DNA of 14,000 nt from Cristatella mucedo (taxonomy: Eukaryota; Bryozoa; Phylactolaemata; Cristatellidae), in NCBI GenBank assembly GCA_009760855.2, contig WPIO01000002.1:8558501-8572500 (forward strand), given 5' to 3'. The position numbers and the translations under genes were made by a program. How positions within the stretch are numbered: position 1 is the stretch's first letter; each line of letters begins with the position of its first letter. Shown here in pieces: positions 1 through 8,822 of this stretch. Under the pieces are notes generated by a model, which had not been told where the DNA came from, ran no database searches, and worked only from the letters and a program-made list of their open reading frames with translations.

Positions 1-858
1 ACACAGCATGTCTCTTCCTGTGAGATGCCGAGGACCTGGTTGGGGGGTCGCCTATCGAGACCTGCGAGCCTGCTCAGCAGCCAGTAACTGGCGGTGGGAC
101 AGCACCAATACCCTCTATACAACTCAAAGTGAGGAAGCATTTCTCTAGCTGTGAGCCTAGAAGACACGACCAGACATGCCAATCGTCTGCAGCTCGGTGA
201 AAGCCAGCCACGCCCAATCACTTGGCATAAGCTCAGATTACTGCTGCCTCAGATTTACAGCAGCCACTGCCGGGCAGTCTTACCGGCCCCCTTGGGCCAT
301 TCCAGGCACCTTAAGATCAACTGCTTCCAACACTGTTGCCAGCTGAGAGACAAATGGAGCTTTTGTTCAGATGAGCAGACTCCTCTAGGAATAGTCACTG
401 GTTTTCAAGTGGTCGGTGTAGGATTTCCTTACCGAAGCATGAGACCATTGAGCCAAGGCAGGAACCAGCCGTTTGCCATCGATAAAGGCAGTTGATCACA
501 TTGAGGCCGGAGAGTATGTCAGCCTTGACGTCAGCAACGTTCATGCAGGTATCTGAAAGGACTCATTGCCCCCCTCATTCCTTAGTCCAAGGGGCTATAC
601 TCTGGCACCATTCCCGTGTGGTCACATTTCCTCTGTGGCTGGAGGTTCAGCAGTAAATTGACACCAGGTGTGAAAACAGTGCAACATGGTTAGAACACAG
701 CCTCTGGATTAATGAGGCTTCACTAGCAGGATATCAGAGCCGGCAGGAACCGAGAACAGCTCGGTGAAGGGACTGTGCCGGCCCAGAGGAGATCTACCAA
801 CCAGGCATGCAGCCAGTGGGTGAAGCTATAACCAGTACTCAAGTTGCTTGCAGCTACG
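1..858. other. No recognised gene (left flank)
   Basis: I see no protein family, RNA gene or repeat with a diagnostic motif here. The longest open frame (151-495, plus, 114 codons) has no recognisable domain and a composition that looks like chance. The stretch is of moderate GC content with scattered CAGCTG-like words. It could be intron or intergenic DNA, since the minus-strand GPCR intron may extend across it. Confidence 0.5.
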
Positions 859-859
859 G

Positions 860-945
860 TAATAATAATAATAATAAGTATTTGCATGGCACCCTAAACC
901 TTTATCCAGGCACTTTACAATGTGGTGCAAGAGAAACGATCACCG
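860..945 (-). mobile_element. L2/CR1-like LINE 3' tail (or SINE with that tail)
   Basis: Read on the minus strand, this segment has a conserved block (GATCGTTTCTCTTGCACC), then TTGTAAAGTGCC, then GGGTGCCATGCAAATACTT, and ends in six ATT units (860-877). The same order of blocks occurs in the 3' ends at 2461-2560, 2245-2342 and 8260-8398. That is the usual 3' signature of L2-type LINEs, whose reverse transcriptase recognises the tail. No LINE coding sequence is visible upstream, so it is either severely 5'-truncated or the tail of a SINE mobilised by this LINE. Similarity may continue to about 1015, but it is weak there. Confidence 0.65.
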
Positions 946-973
946 AGTGTTTGTGACTAGCAAGGAGCCTGGA

Positions 974-1003
974 CATGCCTGATCATAGCATGCCTGATCA
1001 TGC
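974..1003. repeat. Two-copy 15-bp tandem repeat
   Basis: The unit CATGCCTGATCATAG at 974-988 is followed directly by CATGCCTGATCATGC at 989-1003, with 13 of 15 bases equal. It may belong to the 3' UTR of the neighbouring minus-strand LINE tail, because GCATG-rich subrepeats are also present in the 3' UTR of the two longer LINE copies. Confidence 0.75.
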
Positions 1004-2244
1004 AGAGCACAATTACTTGAAGCCGGTGGCCTTGATCAGCTGCAATCAGTGCAAAAATCAGTAGCTTGTCTGGTCTGTCGTCAATGGCACAGCTGCCATG
1101 TCACATGCTATTCTGTCCAAGTTTAACTGCCAATCGCCTTCAAAATCCTTGTTCTGGCACGATTGCAGATTGCTTCACACTCTTGCACCAGCCTGCGTAT
1201 GCGACCTACTTGCTCCTCCTCCTCCTCCTCTGTGCATTTCATATCTGTCGCATTCACATCATACGGTCAGCTTGACATTTACCCCGGTGAACCTGTCCAT
1301 TTTCCTCTGTGCTTCGACTGCTTAACGGTGCATTATTCAGCATCTATTATTAGCCAGAAGCCGTACAGTGGCAGAGGCCCTGATGCTGTCTTGTTTGCTT
1401 TGGAATGCTAGCCTAAGCAGGATCCTTTTTTCAATGCAGGGCTATGAGTGCACGACTTTGAGTGCACGACTAAGCGAATGCCACTAACCTTGGTTATTGA
1501 TTCTGTTGCAGCCGGTTGTAAAGCCCAAACACAGACATTAAGTTTGCTTATGCCACTACACAAACAACCTATCGTGATTATTATTGGTAATCTTAGGTCG
1601 AAATGACAGAGGAGCTCGAGTCAGCAGCCAAATGTAGTAAACTCAGCCAACCACTTATAGGAGCTAACCAAACGAGTTCTGCACATACTTGCCAGTCGGT
1701 ATGCAAAGGAATCGATACAAGTGGGGTATGGATACAGATCTCGGTCATGGTAGCACTGTCTCTTATTTAACCTGCACACTGCACAAGTTGAGATTTCTCG
1801 ACATTCAGCTAGTCTTAAAGTCATGGGGAAAAGCCGAGCCCCACTCACCGGCCAACAAGTAGCAATGAATGAATAATTCTAAAACTTAAAACATGAAGCG
1901 ACTTAAATAAAACTCAACGAAAATATACAATCTCCACTAGGGAAAAGGGAATACAAGGCTCTGTAAACATGAAAATTCTGTAAGGCTCTCAATGATACAA
2001 TGCCGATAACTGCCTTTAGGGGCTAGATACATGTTAATCGGTGCTGGCTGGATTTAATCGTGATTTTGATATAACTCGGTGTCTTAACAAGGTTCAATCC
2101 TCCAACCACCCAACCGAAGCCCATTTCGTTTTGGGTGCTCCAATCCACACACGGCAACGTTAAGCCACTGTAAGCATTCCAATAGTGTCATAAACACTGC
2201 TTCTTCAATTACAGTATGGTCATGCCAGAGCAAGGTGTCCATAT
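1004..2244. other. No recognised gene
   Basis: No coding region, RNA gene or clear transposon domain was found. Small items are a CTC-rich run of about 18 bases near 1212-1229 and a 14-bp tandem duplication at 1446-1473. Open frames on both strands (for example 1163-1411 plus and 1621-1848 minus) are short and without domains. Confidence 0.5.
1446..1473. repeat. Two-copy 14-bp tandem duplication
   Basis: GAGTGCACGACTTT (1446-1459) is followed directly by GAGTGCACGACTAA (1460-1473). The first 12 bases are identical. The period matches two other short duplications in this window (4451-4478 and 7707-7728). Confidence 0.85.
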
Positions 2245-2342
2245 AGCCAGTTAAATCCTTTGCAGCAAATGTAAAGTGCCAAGAAAGATATTTAGTTTTC
2301 TGGAACTCTATATACAATGTATTATTATTATTATTATTATAG
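2245..2342 (+). mobile_element. L2/CR1-like LINE 3' tail (or SINE with that tail)
   Basis: The plus strand shows CCTTTGCAGCAA, shared with the 8260-8398 copy, then ATGTAAAGTGCC, then ACTCTATATACAATGT and a terminal (ATT)n run at 2320-2341. Upstream of about 2245 the similarity to the LINE 3' UTR fades. A degenerate RNA polymerase III B-box-like string (GGTTCAATCC) sits at about 2091, so a tRNA-derived SINE with a LINE tail is possible but unproven. It converges tail to tail with the long minus-strand copy that ends at about 2461. Confidence 0.65.
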
Positions 2343-2564
2343 AGTTGAATTTGAGAATTGCTAGGGCTGAGATGCACCGAAATCAAGCAAGATTCACGAA
2401 CTTCTACCAGCTGCACTCCAAGTCTATACCGAGGTATAATTCGTGAAGGCTCGAATGTCGTAAGAATATAACAATAGTAAGACATGTGCATAGCGACCTC
2501 AGAGAACCAGATCTCGTTCAAGGAACTTTACATGTGCTACCAAGGAAGCACGATCGAATGGTTA

Positions 2565-2655
2565 GTGGTAGCATATTCAATGACAACAAGCCTAACTTGG
2601 TTAGAGGTGACGTGTAGAGGGTCAGCATGCAAATATGGTTAGTGTCAGCATGCAC
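2565..2655 (-). repeat. Subrepeats in the LINE 3' UTR
   Basis: The minus strand carries degenerate units of about 22-24 bases built on GCATGCTGACACTAACCAT, repeated as TGCATGCTGACCC..., TCACCTCTAACCA and ATGCTACCACTAACCATTC. The same series occurs in the plus-strand copy at about 8168-8262, so the subrepeats belong to the element and did not arise here. Confidence 0.7.
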
Positions 2656-3225
2656 AGTGTCTGCATGAATAAGCACACAAAGGAGGAATCACATCGATTC
2701 ATAGACCCACTAAATGCTGTGATGAATAGATGCGTTTTTACCTTATTTTTAAATGCTGAAAAGTCAGGGGATGTCGTAACACCAGTCAGGGGTGAGCTCC
2801 AGGCTTTGGGAGCATATGCACTAAAGGCACGGTCTCCGAAGGATTTGAGGTTTGCAAGAGGTAAAGGTAAACAGTTAGATTCAAAAAAACTGATGGTACG
2901 ATGTTTAGCCTGGTGGGGGAGTAGATCTGATAGGTATTCTGAAACCAAAGAATGGTGAGACCTAAAAGTGAGAGACCGAACCTTGAAGTCGATGCGCTAC
3001 TTGACTGGGAGCCAGTGCAGGTCATCGAGATGTAGTGTGATGTGGCAACCGCGATGCTCACGACACACATGGATAGCTGCAGAGCTTTTCACCAGCTGTA
3101 AGTGCCTGATTGCACACGCCGGTAGGCCGGCAAGCAGTGAGTTACAGAAGTCGAGACAGGATGTCGCAAATGCATGAACCAATTTAGATGTAGAGTCCCT
3201 GTCTAAGCAAGCCCGAATTTTAGCA
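2622..3225 (-). pseudogene. LINE C-terminal domain (broken)
   Basis: This is the C-terminal part of the LINE ORF2 protein, downstream of the catalytic palm. The reading from 3182 includes LVHAFATSCLDFCNSLLAG, an L2/CR1 thumb motif, then HITLHLDDLHWLPVK, YLSDLLPHQAKHRT and LKSFGDRAFSAYAPKAW, which are hallmark motifs of these LINEs. A TAG at 2998-3000 replaces the codon after HWLPVK; the plus-strand copy at 7753-8130 has Gln there. Beyond that stop the same frame remains open to 2622. The frame upstream of about 3225 differs from the reverse transcriptase frame, so an indel separates the two parts. Confidence 0.85.
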
Positions 3226-3874
3226 ATGGTAAGCAGCTGGAGGCAGACTTGACTTCGGAGCTGATGTGGTCGTCTAATGAAAGGTACCTTGGGAATGAGT
3301 CACCTAGATTTCGTGCAGATTCAACAGAAGATATGCTGGCAGAGCCGATTTTGAGCATTGGGTTTTCTGATTTCTGAATCCCACTTAGTTTGCTTATAAC
3401 TAGTAAGTTGGTTGCGTTGTTATTCACTTGAAGAAAGTTTGCTGCCATCCATGAGCAGATGTCTTCAATACATGCAGCACGAGAGTTGAGAGAATTCGAT
3501 GTGCTAGAAAGCTGGGTGAGATCAAAGCAAAGGTACAACTGAGTGTCATTGGTATATAAGTGAAAGCCTAGATTGTGCGTGGTAATGACATCGGCAAGAG
3601 GGAGACTATAAACCGTGAAAAGAACCGGACCAAGCACGGAGCCCTGAGGTACCCCATATTTCAGACGTACCTCGGATGATCCTTGTCCATTCACATCAAT
3701 ACCACTGAAATAGGACCTGAACCGTTGCAGAGCAGTGCCAGTGATGCCCAAGCGAGATGAGACACGCTCAAGAAAGACTTGGTGATCGATGGTATCAAAA
3801 GCTGCCAAAAGATCGAGCAAAACAAGTAGAGAAACTCTACCCATGTCTGCATTCCTAAGTAGGTAGCTGTACAC
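3203..3874 (-). pseudogene. LINE reverse transcriptase palm region (catalytically damaged)
   Basis: This is an open stretch of 223 codons from a non-LTR retrotransposon reverse transcriptase. Motif A is seen as LLDLLAAFDTIDH near residues 16-28, with its Asp intact. Motif B is seen as GVPQGSVLGPVLF near residues 74-86. The catalytic motif C, normally YADD followed by TQLYL in this group, reads YTND (about 3545-3556), so the first Asp is Asn and Ala is Thr. Both changes fit G-to-A transitions. Further on, SLDDHI matches the usual C-terminal end of the palm. The GTG at its first codon is not a real start: an in-frame TGA (3875-3877) interrupts the longer reverse transcriptase frame, which continues upstream with STESAFL. 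Confidence 0.88.
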
Positions 3875-3877
3875 TCA

Positions 3878-4446
3878 AAGAAATGCTGACTCTGTGGAGT
3901 TATTAGCAATGTTTTGAAGTTTCAATATATGAGTTCAGCTGGTCTGCCGAGACTTGTTCCAGTGTCTTTGATAGGAAAAGTAGGAGGGAGACTGGGCGGT
4001 GGTTGCTCACGTTTTCTTGGTCTAGTGTTGCTTTCCTGAGTAGCGGCCTGACTTCAGCTTGTTTGAAAGGTGCTGGGACATAACCTGAGTGAGGCTAATG
4101 ACATATTCATGTGTTAGTTATGCATGGCAGCAGCGGATCTGTGCAACCCAGGAGCAGGACAATGGGAACAGGGTTCAAAGGACTTGTTACCTTTTTAGAT
4201 TGGGGTATGAACTGCAGGACGAGATCACTAGTGACCAGCTTGAATGTAGATATTGAGGTGCTGCAGGACTCGCCGGACATCATTCTAGGGGGATGCTGCC
4301 ATCGCAGGGATGGACTCCCTGATCTTGTCTATCTTCTGCGCAAAGAATCGATAGAGGCGATCGGCTAGATCATCACAGGGATCACCAGGTAAGAAGCTAA
4401 CATGGGAGGGGTTGAGGAGACAGTTGATCGTTGACATCAGCATTTT
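3878..4446 (-). pseudogene. LINE reverse transcriptase N-terminal part (heavily broken)
   Basis: Translating the minus strand in pieces recovers INCLLNPSHVSFLPGD and DDLADRLYRFFAQKIDKIRE (end of linker), then in another frame TSPLNPVPIVLLLGCTDPLL, then [38 protein letters not shown] and [12 protein letters not shown]. These are the finger motifs of L2/CR1 reverse transcriptases. Damage: a frame change near 4275, stops at 4107-4109 (TGA) and 4095-4097 (TAG), and an apparent deletion of about ten codons near 3897-3903, where the usual FQSAYR motif is missing. Confidence 0.8.
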
Positions 4447-4772
4447 TTATTGTGCATCTGTGATTGTGCATCTGTGATTCGACGACGTTTTATAGAAGCT
4501 AGACTTGGCCTTTGCAAGGGTCGATAGGTACGACCTACAGTAGTCTTGGTATGCCTGTCGATGGACAGTCAGTCCTGATCTTATGTATAGTTTTTCAAGC
4601 TTGGGCTTAGTAGACCTGGCTAGTTTAATGTCTATGGTAAACTGTAGGCCGTCTGGGTGATGGCACACAGTGCACTTAGCCAGAGGTGCAAACTGGTCGA
4701 CCTTGTCAGCTAGTGTCGTGTTGTAGCTATCTACCAATAATGGCAAATCGGAAGGGTGACTGAGTAGCAGAG

Positions 4773-4775
<3 letters not shown>
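4447..4775 (-). pseudogene. LINE linker between endonuclease and reverse transcriptase (truncated)
   Basis: On the minus strand the frame reads SDLPLLVDSYNTTLADKVDQ and FAPLAKCTV, then KLEKLYIRSGLTVHRQAYQD and LAKAKSSFYKTSSNHR. The SYNTTL...APL and GLTVHRQ...AKSSFY pattern is typical of the region just before the reverse transcriptase in L2/CR1 LINEs. The frame ends in a TAA at 4447-4449 and continues in the same frame with MLMSTINCLLNPS, so one stop interrupts it. The 5' boundary is where (TC)n starts. The long open frame that continues through the (TC)n array toward the GPCR exon is an artefact of the repeat. Confidence 0.8.
4451..4478. repeat. Perfect 14-bp tandem duplication
   Basis: TGTGCATCTGTGAT at 4451-4464 is repeated without change at 4465-4478. 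It lies within the LINE linker. The linker and the following reverse transcriptase motifs stay in one frame with the duplication present, so it may be compensated by another indel or be ancestral to this copy. Confidence 0.95.
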
Positions 4776-5074
<299 letters not shown>

Positions 5075-5118
5075 AAGTGCACAGGCACGGCTGGAGCTGA
5101 GACCATCGGGCGTAGCTC

Positions 5119-5124
5119 ACCAGC
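5119..5124 (-). other. Splice donor of the GPCR exon
   Basis: The minus strand reads CTG then GTGAGC, with the intron GT at 5120-5119. This matches the metazoan donor consensus well. It leaves a coding exon of exactly 108 codons from the ATG, a phase-0 intron, and falls just after TM2, where receptor homology in the open frame stops. The frame past the donor changes to sequence without receptor features, followed by the repeat. Confidence 0.7.
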
Positions 5125-5444
5125 AGCTGCCACTTGACGAAGTGCCTCGGCAGTGCGATCCACAGAGCCAACGTGTCGAACACGGCCAGCGTGGACAGGT
5201 ACATGCCGAACGCCGTCAGCCGGATCTTTCGCGTGGCAGTGAGCACGCAGAAGCTGAGCGCGTTGCCCAGAGTGCCGACGAGCAGAAGCGTCGGGCAGCC
5301 AATTACGTAGAGCCACTTGGTTGCAATGCACACCGGGTGCTCCAGGGAGCAGCCCAGAAGCTGGGACTCGTTCGAGGTCGGCGACGCGGACGACGACCAC
5401 GGCCACGTGACACTGTCATCTATCGGTGCGCCGCTGGCGTTCAT
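5121..5444 (-). CDS. Rhodopsin-family GPCR, first coding exon (N-terminus to TM2)
   Basis: This exon encodes the first 108 residues of a class A G-protein-coupled receptor, a plasma-membrane receptor. The start ATG (5444-5442) has a purine at -3. Residues 1-43 form a Ser-rich extracellular N-terminus without an obvious signal peptide and with N-glycosylation sequons at Asn2 (NAS) and Asn25 (NES). TM1 spans about 44-70 and contains LVGTLGNALSFCVL with the conserved GN (Asn61, position 1.50). A short basic loop (TRKIRL) precedes TM2 at about 79-103, where LSTLAVFDTLALW carries Asp90 (2.50). The style resembles invertebrate neuropeptide receptors of the FMRFamide/TRH-receptor-like type; the ligand cannot be told. 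The exon is GC-rich compared with its surroundings. TM3-TM7 are not found in the remaining 5.1 kb on this strand, so the first intron is long or the gene is broken. Confidence 0.75.
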
Positions 5445-5619
5445 CTCCTCTGCTCACGAGCGGCGAGCCAGATTTGCCCCAAGTTTCCCGGCAGCAGCTT
5501 CAGCCGACGATCGTCCTAGGCGATCATGCTGGCTTGCAGTTAGCCTGACGGACAGTTGGAAATCGACTTCGGCTCCAAGAAAGGCGATGAGCTGCAGTAT
5601 TGGTCGAGACGATCTGTGA
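5445..5619 (-). promoter_or_regulatory. GC-rich, CpG-containing 5' flank of the GPCR exon
   Basis: The region just upstream of the receptor ATG is richer in G+C and CpG than most of the window and probably holds 5' UTR or promoter-proximal sequence. I see no TATA box or initiator that would place the transcription start, and an upstream non-coding exon cannot be excluded. Open frames on the plus strand here (5142-5519 and 5317-5619) are antisense shadows of the GC-rich exon. Confidence 0.35.
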
Positions 5620-7416
5620 CTCTCATAAGATCTACCGGCTTGTTTTCAACTATGCTGAAAGCATCACAAAAACAGCATCACGTAGCCATGGACAACTCGA
5701 TAGTATCACTGGCTCAATCAGTGCAGTGGGTGATAGTGAGCCTGATTAGAAAGGCCAGCTCTGATGGGCCAACTACTGCCAGCAGGGGTGAGTCCTCGCC
5801 ATTGTAAGCACCTAGTACAGCTGCCTGCTTACATGCAAGGGAGCCGTCCCCCAAGCACCACAAACACGTGCAAAAAAAAGCTGGCAGGATCGGCTTGATC
5901 TATCCTGTTTGTGAGTAAGGGCTTCCAAGCTCTTTGGTCGCATATCTCAAGTACAGCAGGCAACATCTACTTCAGTCTAACCGAAGTTGGAATACTGAAT
6001 GAATAACAACAACAGTGCAAAACAACTGCTTAATGTCTAGGCCGATCGTAACACGGCAGTAAATCGCTGCCGACAAACCGAAACCACTGGGCATATCAGG
6101 GGTATTAGCTGGTAGTCTTTCTTCGATTTTTCTAGAAAATTAAGTAGAACCTGTCAACTCTCTTCTTGTACTTAAAGCAGGACTGCATGCTGGTTACCCA
6201 GTGGATAAATAACTGAGCACAACTGAACACATCGAGCAGCCGGGTAATAATCAGTGTAACAACATGCTTGCAGTGGATGCAAAACTCGGGCAGACCTTGG
6301 TCTTGCTGCAAGGTGCCCACGACTCTTCTTGACCCGGGCCAAGGTAGGGTTCGAGACCTGCACTGGTCAATTCATTCTCGCCAGCTGAAGGCTAAGCAGC
6401 AATAGCTCATTAGGTTGTGTGGGGGCACTGCATATGAGGGAGAGGCTGCTTAGTCAGCTGCCCTTTCTCCATTTCTGCCTGTATAGGACAAATGTGGGAA
6501 GCCTGCAGCACTGAGCAACCAGCTGAGAGAATCAATCGACATGCAAAGCTGCTTGTTATAACGGCTTATCATTCCACAGCGGTTTAGAGCAATAATCTGG
6601 CATCTGCATAGGGCTTCATGGTTGCTATTTATGAAGTTTATCGGAGAAACTCTCGTAAATAGGCCCGATATTAACCGAAGCTCATATTTGTGAGGTCGAT
6701 GTACTAGTTTCGGTGTAAACAAGGGCTTACCAAATTCTTGTTCAACCTTAATCGGGCCATATGTCGATGTTCAAAACTTTGGAGTGCACTTCTAACACGT
6801 TTGCCTTTTAAATAGCACTTGTGTTAAGAATAATTCAATCATCGATACATTTCCTCCTTTTCTACCAAGTTTACAAGGAGAAAACCAGCATCTCAATACA
6901 TTTCTCAGAGAAATAAAAAACCGCAGTCGGCTATAGCTTCGTATCAGAGTGTGAAGGATAACTGAGAAAGATGCCGTCAGCATTTTCGGATTTCACTTTC
7001 TCTTTCACCCTATACTTATTGGTGAAAAATCGAGACCTCGAAGAGATGAAGCAAAGAGAGACAACTAAAACTTGAACGGTGAAATAGAAAAATTCAAGTT
7101 GAAAAAATTGAAAATTGCCCCCACCCCTCAGTGAACTCCCTTCCCAGTACCAAAGTAGGCTAGGTAGATTCTTATGTGGCTATTGTCGAGGGCCTTCAGC
7201 CAGGCCTCACACATGCCTTTTCACTAGATTTGCATGTCAGCTCCAGCGCCAAGTCTGAATACTTTCACCTATGCAGCATTGGTAGAATTCATGCTTGCTT
7301 AGGCTAAAACAGTAGCTGATTTAGCTGCCTCATTTGCCTAGCAGCAGAAGAGCTACAGCTGCAATTACCACCACTTGCAGTTGGATATAAAGGCAAGTCC
7401 ACTGCAACCCCACCAT
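5620..7416. other. No recognised gene
   Basis: No protein domain, RNA gene or complete transposon is recognisable. A perfect B-box-like string (GGTTCGAGACC) at about 6349-6359 could mark a decayed tRNA-derived SINE, but no A box at the proper distance was found. AT-rich sequence is found around 6980-7110. Short open frames on both strands lack domains. Confidence 0.5.
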
Positions 7417-7430
7417 CCCCCCCCCCCCCC
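7417..7430. repeat. Poly-C run
   Basis: Fourteen consecutive C residues occur just before the LINE mosaic. Such a run can cause assembly or sequencing length errors. Confidence 0.95.
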
Positions 7431-7438
7431 GCCACGAC

Positions 7439-7618
7439 TTGGCTTCTCCATACCTAGCTGAACTGCAGCACCTGATTCAGCCACATTGTGCCCTCGGGTG
7501 CTTTATGGACAATACGTTAGCTGTTCCATTCGTCCACTTTAGCTCTGCAGGTCCTACAAACTTTAGCTTTGCAGGTCCTAGACTGTGGAACTCGCTTCCA
7601 AGATTCATACGCTTCCAG
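7439..7618 (+). pseudogene. C-terminal fragment of a second, different LINE
   Basis: The plus-strand frame reads SPYLAELQHLIQ near its start, then LAVPFVHFSSAGPTNFSFAG and GPRLWNSLPRFI. The arrangement PYLAEL...VPF...FSFAGPRLWNSLP is the usual end of the CR1/Jockey-like reverse transcriptase ORF, and differs from the LKSFGDRAFSAYAPKAWNS version of the L2-like copies in this window. It therefore stems from another LINE family. The TTG at its first codon is only where the open stretch begins. At about 7619 the reading passes directly into an upstream part of the L2-like element. Two near-identical 24-base segments (7537-7560 and 7561-7584) encode SSAGPTN and FSFAGPR. Confidence 0.65.
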
Positions 7619-8130
7619 GATTCATGGGCTTGTTTAGAGAAAGATACCACGTCTAAGTTGGTCCATGCATTTGTGACATCCTGTCTTGACATCTACGACT
7701 CACTGCTTGCTGGCAACTGATTGCTGGCCTACCGGCTTGTGCAATCAGGCGATTGCAGCTGGTGCAAAACTCTGCAGCTAGGCTTGCCTGCCGTAGGCGT
7801 CACAGTTGCCACATCACACCACTTCTCGCCGACCTGCACTGGCTACCAGTCAAGCAACGGATCGACTTCAAGGTTTTGTCACTCACTTTTAGGTCACTTC
7901 CTTCTTTGGCTCCAGCCTATCTCTCAGATCTACTCCCCCACCAGGTCAAGCATCGTACCACCTGCTTTTCGGAATCCAACAGTCTACCAATACCTCATAC
8001 AAACCTCAAATCCTTTGGAGACCATGCATTTAGTTCGTATGCTCCCAAAGCCTGGAACTCATTCCCGACTAGCGTCAGAACATCGCCTGACTTGACCACA
8101 TTTAAAAAGAATTTAAAAACACCTATTTAG
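7619..8130 (+). pseudogene. LINE C-terminal domain, frameshifted
   Basis: The first part (to about 7714) reads SKLVHAFVTSCLDIYDSLLAG. An extra 14 bases with repeated TTGCTGGC then shift the frame and bring in a TGA at 7718-7720. The second part reads LQLVQNSAARLACRRRHSCH, LADLHWLPVKQRIDFKVL, PAYLSDLLPHQVKHRT and LKSFGDHAFSSYAPKAWNS, ending in KKNLKTPI and a stop at 8128-8130. These are the canonical last 120 or so residues of an L2-type ORF2. The part after 7753 is open to its end, which suggests a younger or less damaged copy than the one at 2461-4775. Confidence 0.85.
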
Positions 8131-8167
8131 GACAGTATTTAGTAGGTCCTGTGATTCTGTGCACTGT

Positions 8168-8262
8168 GCATGCTGCCACTAACCACACCTGCATGCTAAT
8201 CCTGTGCATGTCACCCCTAACCATGTTATTCATGTTATTTATCAAGCATGATATTACTCACC
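8168..8262 (+). repeat. Subrepeats in the LINE 3' UTR
   Basis: Degenerate units read TGCATGCTGCCACTAACCAC, TGCATGCTAATCC, TCACCCCTAACCATG and TACTCACCATTCAATC. They match the series found in the 3' UTR of the minus-strand copy. Confidence 0.7.
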
Positions 8263-8342
8263 ATTCAATCGCGTTTCCCTTTGCAGCAAGTATAAAACAC
8301 ATAGAAAGAGATTGAGTACTCTGAGGGTACTTTATCAAGTGC

Positions 8343-8352
8343 ATTATTATTA

Positions 8353-8398
<46 letters not shown>
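8343..8398 (+). repeat. (ATT)n microsatellite, LINE 3' tail
   Basis: An almost perfect ATT run of about 18 units follows the LINE end at AAGTGC. Its position identifies it as the terminal repeat of the retrotransposon, probably expanded after insertion. Confidence 0.95.
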
Positions 8399-8764
8399 AT
8401 GCAACGACAACTACTCACTTGCTGCCAGCTATGGCATTTCCTTTCCAGCAGTCTTGAGCTGCTACTTTCATGCTACTCACTACTTCAACTGCTCTCCTGA
8501 CTCTGCTATGCTTTCGACTTTCTCTTTGTTGAGTGAGATGAAGTCTGTTGGCTACCGAATGCATGCCAAAAGCCAGTTTTAGGCTGGAGTAAGCTATACA
8601 AAACGCAGACACATAGTCTTTGTGGAGTTACAGACTGAGATACATTACATACAGGCGGGACTCAAACCGATCATCTCAGACATGAAAAGCAAGCACCTCA
8701 CCTCCTGGGCTATCCTCACAGCCCAGTGCACAGACACCACTACCAAGCTGACCCGCGTATTCAC

Positions 8765-8822
8765 ATGCATTCCTCTTGCCTTTGCGATAAGAGGCTTGCA
8801 GTTGGTGCAGAATTCGGAAACT
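8765..8822 (+). mobile_element. Short LINE scrap
   Basis: The plus strand encodes PLAFAIRGLQLVQNSE, close to the PACAIRRLQLVQNSAARL segment of the L2-like C-terminal domain. At base level it aligns with about 7733-7782 at roughly 70 percent by eye. No further LINE sequence is visible on either side, so it is either a small relic or a chance match; the run of matching words favours a relic. Confidence 0.45.

Larger units (their letters stand above)
7619..8398 (+). mobile_element. 5'-truncated L2/CR1-like LINE copy, same family as 2461-4775
   Basis: The copy begins within the C-terminal domain (ACLEKDTTSKLVHAFVTSCL), aligning with the minus-strand copy at about 3225. It continues to the end of the ORF (8130), a 3' UTR with GCATGC subrepeats (8168-8262), the conserved tail block CCTTTGCAGCAAGTATAAAA and a long (ATT)n tail. 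No flanking target-site duplication was found. It is inactive because it lacks endonuclease and the reverse transcriptase palm. Confidence 0.85.

Noticed and set aside
151-495. 114-codon plus-strand open frame
   Set aside because: No domain, signal peptide or repeat pattern. A 345-base open stretch is possible by chance in DNA of this composition, and I saw no splice-site support.
974-1003. Short repeats as a CRISPR array
   Set aside because: There are only two direct copies without spacers, in a sequence that is clearly from an animal nuclear genome.
2084-2521. 145-codon minus-strand frame with an Asn run
   Set aside because: The Asn run is the translated (ATT)n tail of a plus-strand element, and the rest overlaps LINE 3' ends. 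There is no domain.
2635-2958. 107-codon plus-strand frame
   Set aside because: It is antisense to the LINE C-terminal domain, whose minus-strand reading has clear L2/CR1 motifs.
5142-5619. Overlapping Arg-rich plus-strand frames over the GPCR exon
   Set aside because: They are antisense shadows of the GC-rich receptor exon, with composition caused by its codon use.
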